From: Citrobacter enshiensis
Lineage (GTDB): Bacteria > Pseudomonadota > Gammaproteobacteria > Enterobacterales > Enterobacteriaceae
Direction of reading: 5' to 3'
Assembly: GCF_029338175.1 (NCBI RefSeq)
Contig: NZ_CP119862.1
Span: 4,851,452 to 4,915,451 of the forward strand
Length of the DNA stretch: 64,000 nucleotides
The notes beneath the pieces were generated by a model. The model had not been told where the DNA came from, did no database searches, and worked only from the letters and a program-made list of their open reading frames with translations. The position numbers and the translations under genes are program-made. Shown one piece after another: positions 9,947-23,796 of this stretch; position 1 is the first letter of the stretch, and every line of letters begins with the position of its first letter.

Positions 9947-11467
9947 ATGTCACTTTCGATTGTTCACACTCGCGCCGCCCTTGGCGTTAATGCCCCCCCT
10001 ATAACTATCGAGGTCCATATCAGCAATGGCCTTCCTGGTTTAACCATGGTGGGATTACCTGAAACCACAGTAAAAGAGGCTCGCGATCGGGTGCGCAGCG
10101 CCATTATCAATAGTGGGTATGAATTTCCGGCGAAGAAAATCACGATCAACCTCGCCCCGGCCGATCTCCCCAAAGAGGGAGGGAGATATGATTTACCTAT
10201 CGCTGTCGCGCTTCTGACTGCATCAGAGCAGTTAACAACACACAGACTTAGCGAATATGAATTAGTAGGTGAATTGGCGCTTACAGGGGCGTTACGCGGC
10301 GTTCCCGGAGCGATTTCGAGCGCAACAGAAGCGATTCGTGCTGGCAGGAGAATTATTGTCGCCAGTGATAATGCCGCTGAAGTCGGTTTAATCAGTGGCG
10401 AGGGGTGCCTGATAGCCGATCATTTGCAATCCGTATGCGCATTTCTGGAAGGTAAGCATGAGCTTGAAAGGCCTGTAACTGGCGATCTGGCTTCCGCTGC
10501 GTCATCGGATGATCTCAGTGATGTCATAGGCCAGGAACAAGGAAAGCGAGGACTGGAAATTACAGCATCGGGTGGCCATAACTTGCTACTGATAGGGCCT
10601 CCCGGCACAGGAAAAACAATGCTTGCCAGTCGCTTAAATGGGCTGCTTCCACCGCTCAGCAACGAAGCAGCATTGGAGAGTGCAGCGATTCTAAGTCTGG
10701 TAAATTCCGACACCGTACAAAAGCACTGGAAGCAGCGCCCATTTCGCTCACCTCACCACAGTGCATCATTAGCCGCCATGGTCGGTGGTGGCTCAATACC
10801 CGCCCCAGGAGAAATCTCGCTGGCGCACAATGGCATTCTGTTTCTTGATGAACTGCCTGAATTTGAACGACGTACGCTGGACGCGCTGCGGGAACCCATT
10901 GAGTCCGGGAAAATTCATCTTTCCCGCACGCGAGCTAAAATTACCTATCCCGCACGTTTCCAGTTGATTGCGGCCATGAATCCCAGTCCCACAGGTCACT
11001 ATCAGGGAAACCATAATCGCTGTACTCCTGAGCAGACACTGCGCTATCTCAACCGTCTATCCGGTCCCTTTCTCGATCGCTTTGATCTTTCACTTGAGAT
11101 CCCACTCCCACCACCAGGCATTCTCAGCCAGCCGATAGCCAAAGGAGAAGATAGTTTTACGGTTAAACAACGTGTTATCGCTGCCCAGGAACGTCAGTAC
11201 ACACGACAGGGGAAATTAAACGCGCAAATGAATACTCAGGAAATTCGGAAGTACTGCAACTTGCTCAGTGATGATGCACACTGGCTTGAGGAAACGCTGC
11301 TGCAGTTGGGGTTATCTGTACGCGCCTGGCAACGACTACTGAAAGTTGCACGTACCATTGCCGATATTGATCACTCAGACGGTATTAAACGACAGCACTT
11401 GCAAGAAGCCGTCGGCTATCGGGCGATAGACAGACTACTCATTCATCTGCAGAAACTGCTGGCATAA
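9947..11467 (+). CDS. comM: ComM/YifB, Mg-chelatase-like AAA+ protein
   Basis: Member of the ComM family of hexameric AAA+ helicases, shown in naturally transformable bacteria to drive branch migration during recombination of incoming DNA. Its role in enterobacteria is unclear. Length is 506 residues. The N-terminal Lon-like fold domain includes PITIEVHISNGLPGLTMVGL. The Walker A GPPGTGKT is near residue 217, the Walker B-like ILFLDELPEF follows, and a C-terminal Mg-chelatase domain closes the protein. An ATG seven codons upstream is open, but 9947 follows AGGAGG closely and matches the E. coli N-terminus. Confidence 0.95.
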   Translation: MSLSIVHTRAALGVNAPPITIEVHISNGLPGLTMVGLPETTVKEARDRVRSAIINSGYEFPAKKITINLAPADLPKEGGRYDLPIAVALLTASEQLTTHRLSEYELVGELALTGALRGVPGAISSATEAIRAGRRIIVASDNAAEVGLISGEGCLIADHLQSVCAFLEGKHELERPVTGDLASAASSDDLSDVIGQEQGKRGLEITASGGHNLLLIGPPGTGKTMLASRLNGLLPPLSNEAALESAAILSLVNSDTVQKHWKQRPFRSPHHSASLAAMVGGGSIPAPGEISLAHNGILFLDELPEFERRTLDALREPIESGKIHLSRTRAKITYPARFQLIAAMNPSPTGHYQGNHNRCTPEQTLRYLNRLSGPFLDRFDLSLEIPLPPPGILSQPIAKGEDSFTVKQRVIAAQERQYTRQGKLNAQMNTQEIRKYCNLLSDDAHWLEETLLQLGLSVRAWQRLLKVARTIADIDHSDGIKRQHLQEAVGYRAIDRLLIHLQKLLA

Positions 11468-11493
11468 AAAAAGGGCAAAATGCCCTTTTTTTA
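11465..11493. terminator. Bidirectional terminator comM/maoP
   Basis: AAAAAAAGGGCA - loop - TGCCCTTTTTTT is symmetrical, with an A-run before and a T-run after the stem, so it can end both the plus-strand comM and the minus-strand maoP transcripts. Confidence 0.85.
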
Positions 11494-11832
11494 TTAATCG
11501 TCAGATTCGGTGTAATCTTCAGCACCTTCCATCTGCGGCTTACCACCAGACAGCGTGTGAAAACGCTTGGGACGCTTGATACGCGTCATGTATTTAGACC
11601 AAACGCGTTCAGCCTCTGTAACAGGTTCACGTTCGCCACGACATACCGCGACAAACAGTTTTTCTTCTTCAGTGACTGGCTCACGTTTACCCAGATCCAG
11701 CTCATTAAAGGCATAACCATAACGTTCAAGCAGTTGTGCCTCTTTGATGGTGAAATCACCATGACGAGAGAATCCACGAGGATAATATTTATTGTCGAAA
11801 TATCGATTAGTCGTCGTAAAGCTTTCCGCCAT
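11494..11832 (-). CDS. maoP: MaoP (YifE), macrodomain Ori organisation protein
   Basis: Small cytoplasmic protein of 112 residues, nearly identical in length and sequence to E. coli YifE. The E. coli protein was renamed MaoP after it was found to act with the nearby site maoS to organise the Ori macrodomain of the chromosome. It is charged, has no membrane segment, and contains [20 protein letters not shown]. It is divergent from hdfR. I did not identify maoS in the window. Confidence 0.92.
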   Translation of the reverse strand: MAESFTTTNRYFDNKYYPRGFSRHGDFTIKEAQLLERYGYAFNELDLGKREPVTEEEKLFVAVCRGEREPVTEAERVWSKYMTRIKRPKRFHTLSGGKPQMEGAEDYTESDD

Positions 11833-11950
11833 CCTGCACGCTCCTAATTCTTTGGCCGAGCTATTTATGGCGCGGAGTATTAGTTACGCTTGACAGAGTG
11901 TAAAACAAAAGATTTAAATCATAACGACAAATAATTTTGCGGAGAGCATT

Positions 11951-12784
11951 GTGGATACGGAATTGTTGAAAACTTTCCTGGAAGTGAGTCGGACACGCCA
12001 CTTTGGTCGGGCAGCAGAAGCACTCTATCTGACTCAATCAGCAGTAAGTTTTCGTATTAGACAACTGGAAAATCAGCTTGGCGTGAACCTGTTCACTCGC
12101 CACAGAAACAATATCCGTTTAACTGCGGCCGGAGAGAAACTTCTGCCTTACGCAGAAACACTGATGAATACGTGGCAGGCCGCACGCAAAGAGGTCGCAC
12201 ATACGTCACGGCATAATGAATTTTCTATCGGTGCCAGCGCCTCTCTCTGGGAGTGCATGCTAAATGGCTGGCTGGGGCGGCTGTACCAGTCTCAGGACCC
12301 GCAAACCAGTCTGCAATTTGAGGCCAGAATCGCTCAGAGACAGTCGTTAGTTAAGCAACTCCATGAGCGCCAGCTGGATCTGCTGATTACCAGTGAAGCG
12401 CCCAAAATGGACGAATTTAGTAGCCAGCTTCTCGGCCACTTCACATTAGCGCTTTACAGCGCGACGCCATCACGAACAAAAGACGAGTTGAATTACTTAC
12501 GTCTTGAGTGGGGCCCAGACTTTCAACAACATGAAACAGGGCTGATCGCGAGTGAGGACATCCCTGTACTCACAACCAGTTCAGCAGAACTCGCACGGCA
12601 GCAACTTTCTCCCCTCAACGGTTGCAGTTGGCTACCGGTGACCTGGGCTAAAGAGAAAGGTGGACTCCACACGGTAACTGATAGCTCAACGCTTTCACGG
12701 CCGTTATATGCAATATGGCTACAAAATAGCGATAAAAATGCGTTAATTCGCGATCTTCTAAAAACAAGCGTACTGGAAGATTAA
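11951..12784 (+). CDS. hdfR: LysR-type regulator HdfR
   Basis: LysR-family repressor known in E. coli to bind the flhDC promoter and lower flagellar gene expression. The 277 residues start at a GTG after GGAGAG. The N-terminal helix-turn-helix spans residues 1-60 ([20 protein letters not shown], then [15 protein letters not shown]), with an effector domain after it. It is divergent from maoP across a 118-base AT-rich gap and converges on the rRNA operon. The C-terminus ends ...TSVLED, slightly shorter than E. coli. Confidence 0.93.
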   Translation: MDTELLKTFLEVSRTRHFGRAAEALYLTQSAVSFRIRQLENQLGVNLFTRHRNNIRLTAAGEKLLPYAETLMNTWQAARKEVAHTSRHNEFSIGASASLWECMLNGWLGRLYQSQDPQTSLQFEARIAQRQSLVKQLHERQLDLLITSEAPKMDEFSSQLLGHFTLALYSATPSRTKDELNYLRLEWGPDFQQHETGLIASEDIPVLTTSSAELARQQLSPLNGCSWLPVTWAKEKGGLHTVTDSSTLSRPLYAIWLQNSDKNALIRDLLKTSVLED

Positions 12785-12862
12785 GGTAGTAGGATCTGGC
12801 AAGGATGCCGGGTGAAATGCAATGACAGGTAATATGGGCACTACTTTCAGGCAAATTTTAGG

Positions 12863-12895
12863 CAAAAAAAATCCTTAGCAAAAATGCTAAGGATT
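12863..12895 (-). terminator. Terminator of the rRNA operon
   Basis: On the minus strand AATCCTTAGCA - loop - TGCTAAGGATT is followed by seven T just past tRNA-Trp. It ends the rrn transcript and separates it from the convergent hdfR. Confidence 0.85.
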
Positions 12896-12900
12896 ATTTC

Positions 12901-12976
12901 TGGCAGGGGCGGAGAGACTCGAACTCGCGACACCCGGTTTTGGAGACCGGTGCTCTACCAACTGAGCTACGCCCCT
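12901..12976 (-). tRNA. trpT: tRNA-Trp (anticodon CCA)
   Basis: A 76-base cloverleaf with encoded CCA end. The 5' acceptor arm AGGGGCG pairs with CGCCCCT, the anticodon loop CTCCAAA reads UGG, and the T arm holds GTTCGAGTC. It is the last gene of the rRNA operon, as in E. coli rrnC, and no indel is visible. Confidence 0.97.
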
Positions 12977-13029
12977 AAATTTTCTTATCATTAAGCCTGC
13001 TAAGATAGCAGGCTTAATTTTCTAATAAG

Positions 13030-13106
13030 TGGCGGAACGGACGGGACTCGAACCCGCGACCCCCTGCGTGACAGGCAGGTATTCTAACCAACTGAACTAC
13101 CGCTCC
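13030..13106 (-). tRNA. aspT: tRNA-Asp (anticodon GTC)
   Basis: A 77-base cloverleaf with encoded CCA. The acceptor arm GGAGCGG pairs with CCGTTCC, the anticodon loop CTGTCAC decodes aspartate, and the T arm has GTTCGAGTC. It lies between 5S rRNA and tRNA-Trp. Sequence and length match the E. coli aspT pattern. Confidence 0.97.
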
Positions 13107-13155
13107 ACCGAATTTTTCTACAACTACCGGAATACTCCGGTTACTGCTTAATTTG

Positions 13156-13275
13156 ATGCCTGGCAGTTCCCTACTCTCGCATGGGGAGACCCCACACTAC
13201 CATCGGCGCTACGGCGTTTCACTTCTGAGTTCGGCATGGGGTCAGGTGGGACCACCGCGCTACAGCCGCCAGGCA
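13156..13275 (-). rRNA. rrf: 5S ribosomal RNA
   Basis: Exactly 120 bases. It begins TGCCTGGCGGCTGTAGCGCG and ends CTGCCAGGCAT in the RNA sense, with the two ends pairing as helix I. It differs from E. coli at few positions. It belongs to the minus-strand operon 16S - tRNA-Glu - 23S - 5S - tRNA-Asp - tRNA-Trp. Confidence 0.98.
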
Positions 13276-13366
13276 AATTCTGTTTATTAACCCGCTTTTC
13301 GCCGGTTAATCTTATCTGTATCAAGCTGAATTTCGTGTCTCTTCGCCAAAACACCTTTGGCGTTGT

Positions 13367-16277
<2,911 letters not shown>

Positions 16278-16496
16278 TCACAACCCGAAGGTGTTTCGTA
16301 AAACACATCGTGTTGCGAAAATTTGAGAGACTCGAACACACCGCTTATCTGTTCTTATTACGGGAGAACAGACACAGTGTGTCGTTTCAATTTTCAGCTT
16401 GATCCAGATTTTTAAAGAGCAAATATCTCAAACATGACTCGGAAGTCAGTTTTGAAGATACTGAGGCAGGGTGACTTTCACTCACGAACCAGCAAG

Positions 16497-16574
16497 TGGC
16501 GTCCCCTAGGGGATTCGAACCCCTGTTACCGCCGTGAAAGGGCGGTGTCCCTGGGCCTCTAGACGAAGGGGGAC
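16497..16574 (-). tRNA. gltU: tRNA-Glu (anticodon TTC) in the 16S-23S spacer
   Basis: Recognisable as tRNA-Glu by the anticodon loop CTTTCAC, the T arm GGGGTTCGAATCCCC and the encoded CCA. It is 78 bases long where 76 is expected. There is one extra C in the 5' acceptor run (GTCCCCCTTCG) and one extra G in the D-arm region (CCCAGGGACACC). Both lie in short runs, like the indels in neighbouring genes, so I read them as sequence errors. A single tRNA-Glu spacer gene is the arrangement of E. coli rrnB, C, E and G. Confidence 0.93.
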
Positions 16575-16658
16575 ACTTAAGTCTCAATCGCAAGACGCCT
16601 TGCTATTTACTTTTCATCAACAATCTGTGTGAGCACTACAAAGGCAGGTTCTTTAAGG

Positions 16659-18203
<1,545 letters not shown>

Positions 18204-18335
18204 AAGTTTGATGCTCATAGAATTAAACTTCGTAATGAATTACGTATGTTCACTCTTGAGACTTGGTATTCATTTTTCGTCTTGCGACGTTAAGAATCCG
18301 TATCTTCGAGTGCCCACACAGATTGTCTGATAAAT

Positions 18336-18347
18336 TGTTAAAGAGCA
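18336..18347 (-). promoter_or_regulatory. rrn leader boxA antitermination site
   Basis: TGCTCTTTAACA on the minus strand, about 130 bases before the 16S 5' end, is the classic boxA that binds NusB/NusE and permits Rho-resistant transcription of rRNA operons. A similar TGCTCTTTAAAAATC occurs in the 16S-23S spacer near 16415. Confidence 0.85.
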
Positions 18348-18385
18348 GTGCAACGCGGCTTTCGCTCACCGTTGCGAGGTCCCGT

Positions 18386-18413
18386 ATAATACGTTTTCCT
18401 CATTCAGAGTCAA
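18386..18413 (-). promoter_or_regulatory. rrn promoter P2
   Basis: Minus strand TTGACT (18408-18413), a 16-base spacer, then TATTAT (18386-18391). Position and sequence fit E. coli rrn P2, the constitutive promoter downstream of P1. Confidence 0.8.
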
Positions 18414-18504
18414 GCATTTAATTTTGCTTTTCTCTACGAGGTTCTCAGTGGAACCCCGCTGACCCGGCGGCTTGCGTGCCGTTGTTCCGTGTCAGTGGAG
18501 GCGC

Positions 18505-18532
18505 ATTATAGGGAGTTATTTCCGGCTGACAA
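18505..18532 (-). promoter_or_regulatory. rrn promoter P1
   Basis: Minus strand TTGTCA (18527-18532), 16-base spacer, TATAAT (18505-18510), then the GC-rich discriminator GCGCC typical of the ppGpp- and growth-rate-controlled rrn P1. A/T-rich sequence at about 18533-18575 is a likely UP element. The rest of 18204-18684 holds the rRNA leader and the divergent yieP promoter region. Confidence 0.85.
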
Positions 18533-18684
18533 GCGGAAATTTGAAATAACCTTCCGAGTGTCTCTTTTTTCACCAAAACCACCATTAAGACGCCACAAAA
18601 TAAGCAAATTGTCGTTTTTGCAGCCGCAATCACACTTCCTGGTGGCATACTAAAGAGTGAGAATTCGAGAAAGGAAGACCATTC

Positions 18685-19390
18685 ATGCCTTTAAGCGCAC
18701 AACAGTTAGCCGCACAGAAAAATCTTTCCTATGTTCTGGCCGAAAAGCTGGCGCAGCGGATATTAAAAGGTGAATACGCACCCGGAACCATTCTGCCCGG
18801 TGAAATAGAGTTAGGTTCACAATTTGGCGTAAGCCGTACCGCAGTGCGTGAAGCCGTGAAAACATTAACCGCCAAAGGCATGGTTTTACCACGTCCACGA
18901 ATTGGTACACGGGTGATGCCGCAAGCGAACTGGAATTTTCTCGATCAGGAGTTGCTCACCTGGTGGATGACAGAAGAAAACCTCCATCAGGTCATCGAAC
19001 ATTTTCTGGTGATGCGCATTAGCCTGGAGCCTCAGGCATGTTTACTGGCAGCAACAATAGGTACAGCTGAACAGAAGGCATATCTGAACGCATTAATGGA
19101 AGAGATGGGTTGCGCTGAAAAAGAACTTTAAGCGTGAGCGCTGGGTTGAAGTCGATATGGCCTGGCATGAGCACATCTATAAGATGAGTGCTAATCCCTT
19201 TCTTATCTCTTTTGCGACCTTATTCCATTCTGTCTACCACACCTACTTTACCTCTATTACTTATAACGACGTGGTGAAGCTTGATTTGCACCAGGCTATT
19301 GTCGATGCAATAGAAAAAAGCGATGGCGAACTCGCCTTCAAAGCTTGTCAGGCATTACTCATTGCGCCAAACGAGCTACCAGACAAATAA
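18685..19390 (+). pseudogene. yieP: GntR/FadR-type regulator YieP, frameshifted as written
   Basis: FadR-class transcription factor of about 230 residues. The N-terminal winged helix-turn-helix includes FGVSRTAVREAVKTLTAKGM, and the C-terminal all-helical FCD ligand domain includes MAWHEHIYKMSANPF. In E. coli, YieP has been reported as a DNA-binding repressor; its ligand is unknown to me. The frame breaks at the GGG of 19107-19109, where removing one G restores the E. coli-like MVALKKNFKRERW. It starts at 18685 after AAAGGAAG, just outside the rRNA operon. This is the first protein gene hit by the indels. Confidence 0.92.
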
Positions 19391-19401
19391 CGAGATACTG
19401 A

Positions 19402-20828
19402 ATGTCAGAAAAAAAAGCGCGCAGTATGGCCGGGTTGCCGTGGATAGCAGCCATGGCCTTTTTTATGCAGGCCCTGGATGCCACTATCCTTAATACTGCC
19501 CTCCCCGCCATTGCGCAGAGCCTTAACCGTTCCCCGCTGGCAATGCAGGCTGCCATTATCAGCTACACCCTGACGGTCGCAATGTGATTCCGGTAAGTGG
19601 ATGGTTGGCAGACCGTTTTGGCACCCGCCGCATTTTTATGATTGCCGTTAGTTTATTTACGCTAGGCTCTCTGGCATGCGCGCTTTCAGGATCGTTAACC
19701 GAATTAGTCATTTTTCGCGTGATACAAGGGATCGGCGGCGCAATGATGATGCCGGTCGCCCGTCTGGCATTATTGCGGGCATATCCTCGCAGTGAACTGC
19801 TCCCGGTACTCAACTTTGTGACGATGCCAGGGCTGGTCGGTCCAATCCTCGGTCCTGTGCTGGGGGGAGTGCTGGTAACCTGGGCAAGCTGGCACTGGAT
19901 CTTCCTGATTAATATTCCTATTGGCGTGGCCGGTATTTTGTATGCGCGCAAATACATGCCTAACTTTACGACGCCACGCCGCAGCTTCGATATGACCGGC
20001 TTCTTTCTTTTTGGCTTGAGCCTGGTGTTATTTTCCAGCGGAATGGAGTTGTTTGGAGAGAAGATTGTCGCAAGCTGGATCGCGCTGAGCATTATTGCCT
20101 GCAGTGTTGTATTGCTGCTGACGTATATTCGTCATGCTCGCCGCCACCCTACTCCTTTAATCGCCCTGCCTATTTTCAAAACGCGGACCTTTTCTGTCGG
20201 CATTGCTGGGAATCTCGCAACGCGCCTGGGTACTGGCTGTGTTCCTTTCTAATGCCACTCATGCTGCAGGTGGGGATTCGGTTATCCGGCGCTGATTGCC
20301 GGTTGTATGATGGCGCCGACGGCGTTGGGCTCCATTCTGGCTAAATCTACCGTTACGCAGGTGCTGCGTCGTCTTGGATACCGGAAAACGCTGGTGGGTA
20401 TTACCGTATTTATCGGCCTGATGATTGCTCAGTTTTCTCTGCAATCCCCCGCAATGCCAGTGTGGATGCTGATTCTGCCGCTGTTTGTGCTGGGGATGGC
20501 GATGTCTACCCAGTTTACCGCCATGAACACGATCACGCTTGCCGACCTGACCGATGACAATGCCAGTAGCGGTAATAGCGTACTGGCTGTCACACAGCAA
20601 CTTTCGATCAGTTTAGGGGTCGCCATCAGCGCCGCCGTGCTGCGCATTTATGAAGGAATGGAAGGCACCAACACGGTTGAGCAGTTCCACTATACCTTTA
20701 TGACCATGGGCGCGATTACCGTGGTATCCGCACTCATGTTCATGTTGCTAAAAACCAAAGACGGACGCAATCTGATCAAAGAACGGCACACGTCTAAACC
20801 GACCCCCGCGCCATCAAAACCGGAGTAA
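19402..20828 (+). pseudogene. hsrA: MFS multidrug transporter HsrA (YieO), frameshifted as written
   Basis: Inner-membrane drug:proton antiporter of the DHA2 (14-helix) major facilitator family, about 475 residues. The conserved MFS loop [10 protein letters not shown] follows the second helix, and [17 protein letters not shown] is typical. Frame breaks: a missing C near 19584 (ATGTGATT for ATGCTGATT), a missing C near 20250 and an extra A near 20276. Correcting them gives one continuous protein. It starts 12 bases after yieP, so the two may be co-transcribed. Its 3' end overlaps the convergent rbsR by 35 bases. Confidence 0.92.
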
Positions 20829-21792
20829 GCTGCAAACGCTGCTGTTGTAATGCGGGCTGAGCCATACGATGAATTAACACATCGATGGCCAGCTCGCCCA
20901 ACTCATCTTTGGCTTGATGAATCGTGGTGAGCGGTGGCGTCATATAACGCGCCAGTTCAATGTCGTCATAACCAATCACCGCCATATCCTGTGGTATACG
21001 CAACCCAGCCTGGTATAACGCCTGATAAGCACCAACGGCCATTGCATCGTTGGCCCGTGAAGACAGCTTGCGGCCCGTTCCTGATGTGACAGTAGTGTTT
21101 GCATCGCTTCAAACCCACCGCCAAACTCAAAATCACCGGTGATCTCGTAACCTTCCGGGATAGTCAGCCCGGCACGGTTCATCGCCGCCCGGTAGCCTTC
21201 CAGTCGCAAACGCGCCGGCGTTTTATCCAACGGCCCGGTAATACACGCTATACGAGTAAAGCCTTTATCTATCAGGTACTGCGTCGCTAATCCCCACCTA
21301 ACAGCGAGTTATCCTGAATCAGATCGCTTTCGCCTTCACCATCAAAGGGGGGACCAGTCCATCATGACTGTCGGAATGGAAGGATAGCGCTGCATGATCT
21401 CCCTGGAAGGCTGATGTGTTTCGGTGCAGAGCAGCAGTAAACCATCACCCGCTTTTGCATCAGCGTTTCCAGGTTACGGTTCATACGTTGTTCATCGCCT
21501 TCGGTATTACATAACACCAGGCTATAGCCCCGCTCAAAGCAGCTACGCTCAACGCCGCGAACAAGTTCTGAATAAAAGGGGTTGGTACTGGCGGTGATCA
21601 ACATACCAATCGTGCGGGTCTGATTTAGCTTCAGGCTACGCGCCAGGGCGGAAGGGCGCGTAGTTTAATTCTTTATTGCTGCTTCGACTTTCCCGGTAAT
21701 GGTCTCGCTAACAAAGCGATCCTTATTAATCACGTGAGAGACTGTCGAAGTAGAAACGCCCGCCAGGCGGGCAACATCCTCATTGTAGCCAA
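20794..21792 (-). pseudogene. rbsR: Ribose operon repressor RbsR, frameshifted as written
   Basis: LacI-family repressor of about 330 residues that releases its operators upstream of rbsD when ribose is present. The N-terminal helix-turn-helix ([20 protein letters not shown]) is readable on the minus strand near 21730-21775. The sugar-binding domain follows ([20 protein letters not shown]). At least five frame breaks are seen, including a missing A in codon 5 near 21776, a missing base near 21450 and others near 21360, 21290 and 21065. A TTG start at 21792 is inferred from the M-ATM-KDVARL pattern of E. coli. It is the last gene of the rbs operon. Confidence 0.9.
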
Positions 21793-21795
21793 GCG

Positions 21796-22730
21796 TTACC
21801 TCTGCTGACCCAAAAACGCCTCAATCTCTTCGCGCCACGGAACGGAGGGCTGCGCACCTTTACGCGTTACCGCAATGGCGGGCAGCGGCATGCGCAAAGC
21901 GAATGGCTTCAGGCAACGGAGTCTCTTCCAGTAACGCGGTAATCAGTGCGGCCGTTAAAGGTATCTCCGGCTGCAATCGTGTCGACAGCGTCGACTTTAA
22001 AACCAGGAACCCGGTGGCCTTCTCCCTCTACACTGGCCCAAACACCACGACTTCCTAATGTTATCAATACAGTATGAATACCTTTGGCATGCAATGCCTG
22101 AGCAGCCTTCGCGGCATCTTCATCGTTTTCCACCCGAATACCGGTCAGCTTCTCAGCTTCCGGTTTCGTTTCGGCGTAATAATATCCACCAGCGCCAGCA
22201 GTTCGTCGGAAAGTTCACGGGCAGGCGCGGGGTTAAGCGCCACGGTAGTTTTATGCTGATGGGCAATTTTGGCCGCCGCCAACACGCTTTCAATAGGAGA
22301 CCTCCAGCTGCATCAATAATGCAGAGGCCTGGGCAATTCGCTCGCGTTGCGCTTCCACCAGCTCGGGCGACAGCGCCGCATTTGCACCCGCATGGATGCC
22401 AATGACGTTTTCCCCTTCGCCATTGACGAAAATCAGCGCCACTCCCGTAGCTTCACCCTTGATCACGCTAATTGGCGCGATATCGATATTGTCGCTGGTT
22501 AGCTGTTTGCGAACGCTTTCGCCAATGTCGTCATCGCCCGTACAGGCAATAAACGCAATATTTGCACCACTACGGCCCGCAGCAACCGCCTGATTAGCGC
22601 CTTTTCCACCAAAAGCTACCTGATAGTGGTTACCTGTTACGGTTTCGCCTGGGGTTGGAAAGGATTTTAGATTAAGGATGTGATCGGCATTAATGCTGCC
22701 AAGAACAACGAGGTTGCCTGCGGTTTTCAT
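21796..22730 (-). pseudogene. rbsK: Ribokinase RbsK, frameshifted as written
   Basis: PfkB-family kinase that phosphorylates ribose to ribose 5-phosphate with ATP, about 309 residues. The N-terminal part reads VVLGSINADHILNLKSFPTP and VAFGGKGANQAVAAGRSGAN (substrate binding). The C-terminal part has DTIAAGDTFNG, whose second aspartate is the catalytic base. Breaks occur near 22300 (extra base after MQLE), around 22165-22180, near 21945 and near 21890. Its stop lies three bases from the rbsR start. Confidence 0.93.
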
Positions 22731-22877
22731 GTTCGGTATGTCCAGTAAAGTGCGCCACCGTATTAGGGTGGCGCGTGCCCTGCTTTTCTTTTTACGCTTT
22801 CATCTTCAGAATGTTTGTACCTTCTGAGGATGGCGTATTTATGTCGCCATCAGGCAGTTGACTGCCTGAATCGCTTA
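22731..22877 (-). other. rbsB-rbsK intercistronic region with hairpins
   Basis: A 147-base gap holding two clear inverted repeats: GGCAGT-CA-ACTGCC right after the rbsB stop, and a perfect 8-bp stem at 22752-22774 (GCGCCACC / GGTGGCGC). In E. coli the rbsB 3' region gives the small RNA RbsZ. This gap is the expected place, but no expression can be inferred from sequence. The hairpins may also explain the known excess of the binding protein over downstream genes. Confidence 0.4.
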
Positions 22878-23772
22878 TTACTGCTTGATGACCAGCTTCA
22901 GGTCAACCGGATATTTAGCCTGAACCTTCGCACCTTTCAGCACTTTATCAGCTGTCTCAACACCTTTAGCGCCGATCTGATCCGGCAACTGAGCAATGGT
23001 CGCAGCCAGTTTGCCATCATTTACCGCTTTTTCGCCATCCGGCGTGCCGTCAAATCCAACCACCATCACATCAGATTTACCTGCGGTTTGCAGAGCACGC
23101 AGCGCACCGAGCGCCATCTCGTCGTTTCTGAGCAAATACGGCCTGTACATCCGGATGGCGCGGTCAGCAGGTTCTGCATCACGTTCAGACCTTTGGTACG
23201 GTCAAAGTCAGCTGGCTGGCTGGCAAGTACATTGAATTTGTGAGGCAGCAACGGGCCTGCTGGAAGCCTTCACCACGCTCGCGGGCGGCGGAGGTACCCG
23301 CAATCCCCTCGCAGTTCAATAACTTTCGCGCCTTCACCCGCTTTCTTCGCGATGTAATCACCCGCAATCTTACCGCCCAGCACGTTATCTGAAGCGATAT
23401 GGCTGACCACTTCGCCTTTAGACGCCACACGGTCCAGGGTGATTACCGGGATTTTGGCCTGATTCGCCATCTTCACAGCGTTACCTACCGCGTCGAATCA
23501 GTCGGGTTGATCAGCAGAATTTTGGTGCCGCGTACCGTTAAATCCTGCACGTTCGCCAGCTCTTTTGCCGGGTTATTCTGCGAATCCAGCACCACCAGGT
23601 TATAACCCAGTTTATCGGCTTCTTTCTGAGCCCCTTCTTTCAGGGTGACAAAGAACGGGTTGTTCAGTGTGGAGATCACCAGCGCAATGGTGTCTTTTGC
23701 CATCGCATTCGCGCTCACGGTGGCGCTAGGCGCAACAGCAGAAACCAGGGTAGCCAGTTTTTTCATGTTCAT
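22878..23772 (-). pseudogene. rbsB: Ribose-binding protein RbsB, frameshifted as written
   Basis: Periplasmic binding protein that delivers ribose to RbsAC and to the chemoreceptor Trg, about 296 residues. The signal peptide is clear: [20 protein letters not shown], continuing to ANAMA before [10 protein letters not shown]. The binding domain carries [19 protein letters not shown] and the C-terminal [17 protein letters not shown]. Frame breaks occur near 23500 (at NPTDS), 23305, 23250 and 23130-23170. It is 895 bases against 891 expected, so insertions dominate. Confidence 0.94.
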
Positions 23773-23796
23773 ATTTAAGATGTCCTGTAGTCGTTG

